Assembly: GCA_023259375.1 (NCBI GenBank)
Contig: JAHFQC010000043.1
Location: 6,006 to 40,094 of the forward strand
Source: Alphaproteobacteria bacterium
GTDB lineage: Bacteria; Pseudomonadota; Alphaproteobacteria; Micropepsales; Micropepsaceae
Direction: 5' to 3'
Length of the DNA: 34,089 bases
How positions within the stretch are numbered: position 1 is the first letter of the stretch; each line of letters starts with the position of its first letter. Shown here piece after piece: positions 20,436 through 26,542 of this stretch. The notes below the pieces were generated by a model. It searched no databases. It had not been told where the DNA came from and saw nothing but the letters and a program-made list of their open reading frames with translations. A program made the translations under genes and the position numbers.

Positions 20436-20642
20436 CACTTGTCCTTACGCACGCCTCATACGCCGGGGCGCAGCCACGGGACCTCGCCCGAGGCCGGGCG
20501 CGGCCGTACGATTTAGAATGGATTTAGACCAGGAGTCGCCCAAGGAAAACAGGGAATCTTTGGAAAATTTCCGGTGAAACCCTGCGGAAAGCCATAAAGG
20601 TTAGAAGATTTCCAAGATATTCCCTGTGGCGATCCAATCTGC
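20436..20642 (-). promoter_or_regulatory. leader region upstream of nuoA, with inverted repeats and a tandem 8-mer
   Basis: This spacer must carry the promoter of the nuo operon. Going towards nuoA it contains a long imperfect inverted repeat (20549-20627), then GATTTAGA twice in the plus strand (20510-20517 and 20521-20528) 11 bases apart, reading TCTAAATC on the transcribed strand and resembling the alphaproteobacterial -10 consensus TANAWC. Next comes a perfect 6-bp GC-rich hairpin (20485-20500, arms CGCCCG/CGGGCG, loop four), likely in the 5' leader. No convincing -35 is at the right distance, so the promoter position is unproven. Confidence 0.45.
20549..20627 (-). repeat. long imperfect inverted repeat downstream of the TPR gene
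   Basis: ACAGGGAAT (20549-20557) pairs perfectly with ATTCCCTGT (20619-20627); after small bulges the helix continues through TGGAAA/TTTCCA, giving about 17 pairs. Inside lies a second helix TTTCCG/CGGAAA (20568-20573 with 20585-20590). On the minus strand the outer helix begins 15 bases after the TPR gene stop and is followed by TTTT, so it may act as an AT-richer transcription terminator or attenuator ahead of nuoA. Confidence 0.5.
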
Positions 20643-21887
20643 TCAGCCCGGAGGCAACAACGCGGAGCGGGTTCGTCCGCCGAAACCCCAATTCCAATAA
20701 CCATCGCACAGGCCGTCGATTTTCCGGTTAGGGGCCTCGGCGAGGGCTTTTTGAAGGATTTTCTCCACTTCGGCAGCCCGGTTGGCATCGAAAGCCGAGG
20801 AGATCGTCGCCGGCCGCCCCTTCATGAAATCCGCGGCAAGCCTCCGCGCGACTTTGAAGTCCTCGTAGGCCTCCTTTATGTGCCCGGTGGCGGCGTAGGA
20901 GCACGACCGCCGCTCAAACGCCCCGCCATAGTCCGGCTGGGCCTTCAATCCTTCGGTATAGGAGGCGATGGCTGCGTCGGGCAGCCCCATCAGGTCGTAA
21001 AGCCAGCCGCGGTGGTACCGGTACGGCATGGTGTCTTTCCAGCCGGGAAGCGCGCCAAGTTTGTCGACCCACTCCGCCGCCTCGCGCAGTTTTCCCATGT
21101 CGCGATAGGTCCATTCGAGCCCGCGATACACCCGCGCCGACTCCTGCGGCCAACGCAAAAGGCCGTCCCGGTAGATCGCAATCGCCTCCTCATAGGCGCC
21201 AAGGTATTCGAGGATACGCGCCACCCCAAAGGCTGCCTTTGCGTCGTCCGGCGCGGCTTTGGACCAAGCACGCGCGTCTTCCAAGGCGCCAAGCAACGCC
21301 CGATCGCGCGCTTCGCCCGGCGGAAAATCGCCCAGCGCCATGTCTTCGCGCAAATTGGTCCGTGCTTTCAGGCCTAATACCTTCAGCTGCGGGACCAGCC
21401 CGGTCTCAGCGAGGGCGCGGTCAAGCAATGGCGCCGCCTTTTCGGTCTGGCTGGCGTTGATCAAAGCCATGGCGTGCGCCAACGCATCCTCGGCAATATC
21501 CTCGGAGGACGCCGTCGGCGACAGGACATGCCTGGGCGCCTTCTCGTCGCCAATAAAGGTCTTGCCGCCCGCCTCCAGCTTTCGCAGAGCGAAAACCGGT
21601 AGCCACGCTTCGCGATCGATTGCCGCCGTATCGGGGTCGTACCAGACCACGACCGAGCGGCCCTCGCCGACTGCCGCTTTCACGGCATCGAACATCGCTT
21701 GCGCATCGGGAATGCTGGACCGGCCGGCGACAAATTTCATGTCGCCCCAATCCAGTTTCACCCACAACTGGGTGTCGCTAAGGGCGCCGTCCTCGACATT
21801 GCCATCGGCCCTGAGCAGACTTGCCGGTCCGGCCAAAGCCGGCCCGCAGAACAGCAAAGCCATCAGACCGATCACGATGCGACGCAT
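20643..21887 (-). CDS. secreted TPR-repeat protein of unknown function
   Basis: A 414-residue protein with a clear Sec signal peptide (residues 1-19, ending in PALA before Gly20), so it is exported to the periplasm or beyond. Residues 30-120 form a non-repeat domain (DTQLWVKLDWGDMKFVAG, SVVVWYDPDTAAIDREAW). From about 130 to 385 the protein is helical, with at least three recognisable TPR-like units, e.g. LEYLGAYEEAIAIYRDGLLR (227-246), MGKLREAAEWVDKLGALP and MGLPDAAIASYTEGLKAQP (300-318). TPR domains mediate protein contacts; no enzyme motif is visible. It lies 207 bases upstream of nuoA on the same strand, and whether it is co-transcribed is unclear. Confidence 0.8.
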   Translation of the reverse strand: MRRIVIGLMALLFCGPALAGPASLLRADGNVEDGALSDTQLWVKLDWGDMKFVAGRSSIPDAQAMFDAVKAAVGEGRSVVVWYDPDTAAIDREAWLPVFALRKLEAGGKTFIGDEKAPRHVLSPTASSEDIAEDALAHAMALINASQTEKAAPLLDRALAETGLVPQLKVLGLKARTNLREDMALGDFPPGEARDRALLGALEDARAWSKAAPDDAKAAFGVARILEYLGAYEEAIAIYRDGLLRWPQESARVYRGLEWTYRDMGKLREAAEWVDKLGALPGWKDTMPYRYHRGWLYDLMGLPDAAIASYTEGLKAQPDYGGAFERRSCSYAATGHIKEAYEDFKVARRLAADFMKGRPATISSAFDANRAAEVEKILQKALAEAPNRKIDGLCDGYWNWGFGGRTRSALLPPG

Positions 21888-21951
21888 GATACCCCCCGAC
21901 TCTCACCCGCGAATTTGAAGCTAGTGCACTGTATCCTTTCGCCGCGACCCG

Positions 21952-22530
21952 TCAGTGCTTCTTCTTATCCGGGTCCTTGGTCACGCCGTCGACATCCTGC
22001 AGCGGGCCGAGCGGGCGGGTGTTGTCCATGCGCTCCTCGGCGTAGGGCATGCCGGACATCAATTTGTAGACCACGTCCTGATCGCGCAGCAGCAGGATGA
22101 TTTCCGCCGACCAGCCGTATTTCACCTTGTCCTGGCGAAACTGGAAAACGTCGGCAACGACGTTGCCGTTATGCCTGGTCTGGCGGCGGTCGAAGCGGAA
22201 GACCAGTCCCGAACACCGGTTCTTCGCCTCGATGCACGCGCGCGCACCCTTGGGCACCCGGTCGATGGTGATCGGCGAGTACTGCGGCATGAACTTGTCC
22301 ATGACCTCGACGTAGGACAACACCGTGATGTTCGGCAGCGTCTTGGGGTCGAGCCCGATGTCGCCAAGCTGGTTCAGCGTCGTCGTGCCCGGGACGATCT
22401 TGTCGTAGGCGGCCTGAAGATCGCTGTAGGTCTGAAATTCGGCGGTGTCGGCGTTCGACTCGCGCGGAAGAATGCCCGAACAGCCCGCCAGGACCGCGGC
22501 CAAAGCCAAAGTCAGAACCAGAATTCGCAT
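21952..22530 (-). CDS. lipoprotein of unknown function
   Basis: A 192-residue protein with a textbook lipoprotein signal: hydrophobic residues 1-16 and lipobox LAGC with Cys17. The next residue is Ser, which favours outer-membrane sorting. The segment YDKIVPGTTTLNQLGDIGLD (42-61) resembles the helix-and-G-T start of SmpA/BamE-like small lipoproteins, but the match is loose. The C-terminus is charged (DPDKKKH). The frame is open to 22638, but the ATG at 22530 begins the signal peptide and is the real start. It lies 64 bases upstream of the TPR gene on the same strand and is probably co-transcribed with it. Confidence 0.8.
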   Translation of the reverse strand: MRILVLTLALAAVLAGCSGILPRESNADTAEFQTYSDLQAAYDKIVPGTTTLNQLGDIGLDPKTLPNITVLSYVEVMDKFMPQYSPITIDRVPKGARACIEAKNRCSGLVFRFDRRQTRHNGNVVADVFQFRQDKVKYGWSAEIILLLRDQDVVYKLMSGMPYAEERMDNTRPLGPLQDVDGVTKDPDKKKH

Positions 22531-22552
22531 CGCCACGCCCCCAAGAGCAAAA

Positions 22553-22581
22553 ATGCTAGTCCGCCCCGCCCGGCGGCGCAA
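22553..22581 (-). promoter_or_regulatory. putative promoter of the lipoprotein gene
   Basis: On the minus strand TTGCGC (22576-22581) and TAGCAT (22553-22558) are separated by exactly 17 bases and lie about 25 bases before the lipoprotein ATG. The boxes match the -35 and -10 consensus only partly. Confidence 0.35.
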
Positions 22582-22641
22582 ACCGGCTTCGGACGGACTT
22601 GGTGCGAGGGTTAACCGCGAGACTGACCGGCCGTCCATACC

Positions 22642-22674
22642 AAAAACGGGCCTTCCGCTATTCTGGAAGACCCG
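22642..22674 (-). terminator. intrinsic terminator, minus strand
   Basis: On the minus strand CGGGTCTTCC (22674-22665) pairs over all ten bases with GGAAGGCCCG (22656-22647), with one G-U pair and an eight-base loop. It is followed directly by TTTTT (22646-22642). Read on the plus strand the helix has a C-A mismatch in place of the G-U pair, so the minus orientation is favoured. No protein gene on the minus strand ends just before it, which implies a non-coding transcript. Confidence 0.75.
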
Positions 22675-22849
22675 CTTTTGTGGGACTACGCCCGGAAGCT
22701 AGGGCGCCAGCATGCACCGCACTCAAGCGGCACACGACAGGACACAGTCTGCTTCCCTATACCGGCCTATGGTGCGCCCGAGCTGAGACACCGAACCGGT
22801 CGCTATGGTCTGTCGGGCTGTTACGGATCGGGGCGTTCGCGCAACGCTC
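22642..22849 (-). ncRNA. candidate structured small RNA ending at the intrinsic terminator
   Basis: The minus strand just before the terminator can fold into a long rod. GGGCGC (22779-22774) pairs with GCGCCC (22707-22702). Outside this, AGCT (22784-22781) pairs with AGCT (22700-22697). The tip CCGC (22730-22727)/GCGG (22720-22717) is extended by several Watson-Crick and wobble pairs. Upstream, TTGACA (22884-22879) is followed after 17 bases by a poor -10 (TTCAGC, 22861-22856), placing a possible start near 22849 and a transcript of about 200 bases. Size and rod shape recall 6S RNA, but I see no sequence identity that proves this. tRNA, tmRNA, RNase P and SRP hallmarks were not found. Confidence 0.35.
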
Positions 22850-23098
22850 TTCGACGCTGAAGTTCCAGGCACTCCCGTTGTCAAAAATCACGAGTCTGAT
22901 GTGGGGAACGGAACGGGAACTTTCAAGGGCTGCGGCAATCGCTGCCGTGTTTGCAGCGCCTCGCAATCGCATCATGAAAACATGTTGAAGCGAGAACGAC
23001 ATGCAGTGCGAGGCACTGAGGTTGCGTATGTTATCTGCCGTCCATGTGCGCGACGCTGAGAGCCGTTCGCGCCGGCGGCGTTAAGGATGTTTGCGCGA

Positions 23099-23119
23099 TA
23101 TAATCCGTAGACGGATTAT
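23099..23119. promoter_or_regulatory. TATAAT box overlapping a 20-bp palindromic operator-like site
   Basis: ATAATCCGT (23100-23108) and ACGGATTAT (23111-23119) form a perfect 9-bp inverted repeat with a two-base centre, the layout of a TetR-type or similar dimeric repressor site. A consensus TATAAT lies at 23099-23104 and so overlaps the left arm, suggesting repression by occlusion. No good -35 box sits 17 bases upstream. The next gene on the plus strand starts at 23234. No regulator gene is adjacent. Confidence 0.5.
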
Positions 23120-23233
23120 TTTCAGCTTACCCTGCTGATGCGGACCAGAGCGCCCCCCCGCCGCAAACCCGCGCCATTGCAGGATTTGTTGTTATTCATT
23201 ACTATCATTCGCATTACTGCCTGGGAGGGCGGC

Positions 23234-24022
23234 ATGGCGACGGTTGAAGGCGCCATAACGGGCGCGCGCGTTTCGGAGCGTCCGCAGTTCTTCTTCTACA
23301 TGGCTGTGTGGTGCTGTCTGACAGCGTTTGCCGGATTTGCTCCAACGTTCTGGCTGCCGATGACACACGGCGCGTATATGCCAAGCCCCCTCGTCACGAT
23401 CCACGGCCTCATCTTCTCCAGTTGGATGCTGTTCTTCGTCCTGCAGACCTGGTTGGTGGCGTCGGGACACACCGCGAACCATCGCGCGGCCGGACTGTTC
23501 GGAATTTCCCTGGCCTCGGTGATGACGGTCTTCGGCGTCGTCGCCGTGATCGAGCGGGCGCGGGACGCCGCCGGCGCGGGCGCTGCGGAGGCCGGGCTTG
23601 GCTTCGTCATCGTGCCCGCGTGGCACATTGTTTTCTTCGCCTCGATGGTGGCGCTCGCCATCGTCAATATCCGCCGGCCCGATTGGCACCGGCGGCTGAT
23701 GCTTATGGCCACCATCTCCATGCTGGATGCGCCGCTGGCGCGCCTGTTCTTCTATTTCGTCAAGTTCCACGGCCACATGCCGGTGCCCGCCGGGCTGCCG
23801 CCGCATCCGCCCATCCTGCACGGCGTTTCGCCGTGGGAGTTCGCGGTCGACGTCTATGTCCTGGTTCCGATCCTGTATGATTGGCGCAAACGCGGGCGGC
23901 CGCACCTGGCCTATCTCTATAGCGGCGGAGCCATCGTGGCGCTGGAACTGCTGGAAGCGCCGATCAGCCACACGATGGCCTGGCACGGCGTCGCGGCCTG
24001 GATCGTCTCGCTCGCGCGGTGA
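23234..24022 (+). CDS. seven-helix membrane protein with intramembrane histidines, function unknown
   Basis: A 262-residue integral membrane protein. Hydrophobic segments lie near residues 21-43, 54-75, 86-107, 124-145, 155-176, 198-216 and 226-247. Histidines in or near helix ends recur: His57 (TIHGLIFSSW), His83 (NHRAAGLFG), His131 (AWHIVFF) and His152 (DWHRRLML). This spacing recalls heme- or metal-binding membrane proteins and is loosely like DUF2306-type proteins; the function is not known. The frame is open to 23138, but the ATG at 23234 has a strong GGGAGG site and starts the conserved part. It is convergent with the carboxylesterase gene. Confidence 0.75.
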   Translation: MATVEGAITGARVSERPQFFFYMAVWCCLTAFAGFAPTFWLPMTHGAYMPSPLVTIHGLIFSSWMLFFVLQTWLVASGHTANHRAAGLFGISLASVMTVFGVVAVIERARDAAGAGAAEAGLGFVIVPAWHIVFFASMVALAIVNIRRPDWHRRLMLMATISMLDAPLARLFFYFVKFHGHMPVPAGLPPHPPILHGVSPWEFAVDVYVLVPILYDWRKRGRPHLAYLYSGGAIVALELLEAPISHTMAWHGVAAWIVSLAR

Positions 24023-24058
24023 AGCCCAAAGAGGTTGGAAACCGGCTTGCCGGATGAT

Positions 24059-25729
24059 TCAGCCAACCGCCGATTGCCAGAATTTGCGCTCTTCGCTGTC
24101 GGGATCGTTTTCCACGTGACACTGGCTATTCAGCAGCATCGTGGCGCGGGTCGCAGTGTCGTAGCGCGGCCAGGCCGGCTGGCCCTCCGCTTTGGGCACC
24201 GCACTGCGCGCGAAGCTGGCGAAATAGCCGCTCATCGCCTTGGAGGCTTCGGCGAGGCCCGGTCCGTTCCCCTGCAGATCCGGCATGTCGTAATTGTAGA
24301 ACGTGATCGCGATGTCGGTGGCGTGACCGGCGCGCAAGGTCCAGTCGGTGCCGGCGATCGGGTGATTGGACTCGTAATCGTTGCGATAGCGAAAGACCGG
24401 CGCGGGCTGCTGCGATTTGCGATCGGCGACCAACACGGTGTGATTGCCCATGCGGATCGCGGTTTCGATGGCGATACCACGTTCCGCCGGCGTGGCCTTC
24501 GGGCGTGTCTTTTCGTATTCGGCGAGCACGCTGTCCGTTGCAGGGCCCAAGAACTGGCGCGCCAAGGTCTTCAGCGACGCGTCATCCATATGGAAGAAGG
24601 CGGGATTGCCCATTTCAAAGAAGGTGGCTTCATCGCGCGCATTGCCGATCAGCAGCGGCATGTCGGCCGACAGCGGTGTGGCGTCGGGCGCAAACGGACC
24701 GCGCGGCAGGACGGTGCCGTCGACGACCGGCCCCCAGTCGCCGGGACCAAAGTCATCCAACAACCATGAAGGCGGATTGTGATGGCCGGCGAGCCATTCC
24801 TTGGTCGGCGTCGCGAGTGGGCCTCTGCCCCCGGCGAGTTGAAGGGCAAGGAGCTTGTCGGCCGGCACATCGGCCAGCTTGCCGACATCCTGGGGACCAA
24901 GGTCCAGCCCCGCCAAGACGCGGCGCGCGGCTTCGGTGGCCCTATCCTTCGGCATCCCATGCAGCATGGTGCCGCTTTGCGTGCCGGCTTTGTGGAAGAG
25001 TCCGTGGGCCGAGGGCATGGCCATCAGCGTGCAGGTCTTGAGGCCGCCGCCGGATTCGCCGAACACGAAGACGTTGCCGGGATCGCCGCCGAAGGTGGCG
25101 ATGTTCTGCTTCACCCAATCGAGCGAGGCGACAATATCCAACATGCCCTGATTGCCGGAGTCGGCGGGCCCGCCCAGCTCGCCGAGATAGAGATAGCCCA
25201 ACAAGCCGAGACGGTGGTTCATGGTGACCACCACGACATCATACGTGGAGGCCAGACGGCCGCCATCCTGAACGCGATGTCCGCCGGAGCCTGTCTCAAA
25301 ACCGCCGCCGTGGCAGAAGACCATCACCGGACGCTTGCCGCTATCCTTCACGGCCGGCGTCCAGACGTTCAGGACCAGACAATCTTCGCTGTAGGCCGGC
25401 TCATGCTCGCCATAGGTCGTGTCCGGCGGCTGCAGCGCCGGAGGTCCAAGGCGGGTGGCATCGCGCACGCCGGTCCACGGCGTCACCGGCGGTGGTGCCT
25501 TGAAGCGGTTCTTGCCCGAAACGGAACCGGCATAGGGAATGCCTTTGAACGCCAGAGCGCCACGGCAGTGACCACCCCGGATGCGGCCACTGGCGATTTC
25601 GACATCGACAAAAGGCGCCGTCACCTGCGTGTAGTCGCTGGACAGCGTGGCGCGCGCGGGAACCCACAGATACGGCGCGGCGACCGCCGCTACTCCACTC
25701 TTCAACAAGCCACGGCGATGGAAGAGCAT
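24059..25729 (-). CDS. type-B carboxylesterase, Tat-exported
   Basis: A 556-residue alpha/beta hydrolase of the carboxylesterase type-B family, which cleaves carboxylic esters. The N-terminus HRRGLLKSGVAAVAAPYLWV has the twin-arginine motif followed by a hydrophobic stretch, so the enzyme is probably exported folded via Tat. The oxyanion loop HGGGF is at 140-144, the family signature EDCLVLNVW at 115-123, the nucleophile elbow GESGG with Ser226, a likely acid Glu367 (ARDEATFF), and His469 (AGHATDI). The start is ATG 25729 with AGAGGA five bases upstream; an in-frame GTG at 25756 would put nine extra residues before the Tat motif. The substrate is unknown. It lies next to a TonB-dependent receptor gene, divergently oriented. 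Confidence 0.93.
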   Translation of the reverse strand: MLFHRRGLLKSGVAAVAAPYLWVPARATLSSDYTQVTAPFVDVEIASGRIRGGHCRGALAFKGIPYAGSVSGKNRFKAPPPVTPWTGVRDATRLGPPALQPPDTTYGEHEPAYSEDCLVLNVWTPAVKDSGKRPVMVFCHGGGFETGSGGHRVQDGGRLASTYDVVVVTMNHRLGLLGYLYLGELGGPADSGNQGMLDIVASLDWVKQNIATFGGDPGNVFVFGESGGGLKTCTLMAMPSAHGLFHKAGTQSGTMLHGMPKDRATEAARRVLAGLDLGPQDVGKLADVPADKLLALQLAGGRGPLATPTKEWLAGHHNPPSWLLDDFGPGDWGPVVDGTVLPRGPFAPDATPLSADMPLLIGNARDEATFFEMGNPAFFHMDDASLKTLARQFLGPATDSVLAEYEKTRPKATPAERGIAIETAIRMGNHTVLVADRKSQQPAPVFRYRNDYESNHPIAGTDWTLRAGHATDIAITFYNYDMPDLQGNGPGLAEASKAMSGYFASFARSAVPKAEGQPAWPRYDTATRATMLLNSQCHVENDPDSEERKFWQSAVG

Positions 25730-25930
25730 GGTTTCCTCTTGTTCTTGTGCGGGCACCCTGCCGGTGAAAGTACCGGCAGAGTAGTAGACTGCCTGGATGG
25801 ACGACAGCCCGATAATCGCGTTACCGGCCCGATCACTTCACGCATGTCGGTCAGGTATGCGATGCTACTAGCTGTTGGTAGAAATATCTCCGAGGCCATC
25901 AGGCACAGCTTGATCATCTAAAACCATGTT

Positions 25931-25958
25931 CCGAAACGGATAGTTGAACCGTTATCGG
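25931..25958. repeat. inverted repeat, operator-like
   Basis: CCGAAACGG (25931-25939) and CCGTTATCGG (25949-25958) form an inverted repeat with one unpaired base around a nine-base spacer; the inner core is AACGG-N9-CCGTT. It lies about 200 bases upstream of the carboxylesterase start. It could be a regulator site or a small hairpin, and nothing further decides between them. Confidence 0.4.
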
Positions 25959-26206
25959 GCTGCAGAAATTGCAGAGTGCGTCTGTTTGGACATTGGGGCT
26001 TGGCCATGTTGCTGAAGCTCGATCGGAAGAGCAATCGAAGCGCGTCTATGATGGTCTGAAAAACGCACGATCTGCCACGAACGTTTGTTGCACATACTGA
26101 TTCATCGGGGCTCGTCCGGAGATGGCGCAAAGGATCTGACGCTCGACGGGATCGGGCGGGCGATCTGCGAACGCGATCGGCAATCGATGCGCCGATAAGA
26201 GGTGAG

Positions 26207-26237
26207 CCCCCTTCCCCGCTTGCGCGGAACTTCCCCC
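26207..26237. repeat. REP-like GC-rich palindromic element
   Basis: The stretch consists of CCCCCTTCC, a short hairpin CCGC-TTGC-GCGG and AACTTCCCCCC, giving two similar CTTCCCC blocks around the hairpin. Sequences of this style are often dispersed intergenic repeats in alphaproteobacterial genomes and yield spurious peptides of the type GEVPRKRGRGL when translated, as seen here. Only one copy is in the window, so its repeated nature is inferred. Confidence 0.4.
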
Positions 26238-26542
26238 CGCGGTCTTGGTGCGAACTGAGAAAGTCTTGCGCCCGCGGAGGGCAGAAAAGGAAGGCGCGTG
26301 CCTGCCGGAGAAAAGCGTACCTGCAGGCAGAAAGGGACGCAGAACGCGCGCCCGACGAACAGCGGCCTCCCCGCCTCGCATCTCAAGCCATTGACCCAGC
26401 GATACTTTTTCTTGTGGCGCAAAGGCGACAGCGGCTACATGTTCTTTATTATTTTTCTAATTAATATTGTCACGATAGTGAAAATCATGCAGCCTCGAAT
26501 GGACGCGCCGCAGAGCGTGGATGAAACCCCAGGGAGGGGACA

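Larger units (their letters stand above)
22531..23233. other. 703-base spacer without a convincing protein gene
   Basis: Short open frames here have codon use unlike the neighbouring genes and no recognisable family. What the stretch does hold is listed separately: a putative promoter near the left end, an intrinsic terminator at 22642-22674 with a candidate small RNA upstream of it on the minus strand, a 20-bp palindrome at 23100-23119, and an AT-rich block with a Fur-box-like half near 23192-23214, ahead of the plus-strand membrane protein. Confidence 0.6.
25730..26542. other. 813-base spacer between the esterase and receptor genes
   Basis: No credible protein gene is seen; the open frames here are short, arginine- and proline-rich and lack family features. 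The stretch holds an inverted repeat at 25931-25958, a GC-rich REP-like element at 26207-26237, and an AT-rich block at about 26441-26485 that probably belongs to the receptor's promoter region. Within the AT-rich block the palindrome TCAC-GATA-GTGA lies at 26470-26481. The divergent flanking genes must both have their promoters here. Confidence 0.6.

Noticed and set aside
22741..22775. Resemblance of AGGCCGG...GGGAAGCAG (minus strand) to the SRP RNA domain IV
   Set aside because: The GGAA tetraloop and the conserved spacing between the two sides of the asymmetric loop are missing, and these are nearly invariant in real SRP RNA.
22757..23002. Small minus-strand open frame of 81 codons within the candidate RNA region
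   Set aside because: Codon use differs from the neighbouring genes, there is no good ribosome site, and its end would overlap the structured region; no family resemblance.
24033..24068. GGTTGG...CCAACC with nested CCGG-CTTG-CCGG as a bidirectional terminator between the convergent membrane-protein and esterase genes
   Set aside because: The inner helix is very short, there is no T-run on either side, and part of it lies inside the esterase coding region; not strong enough to list as a feature.
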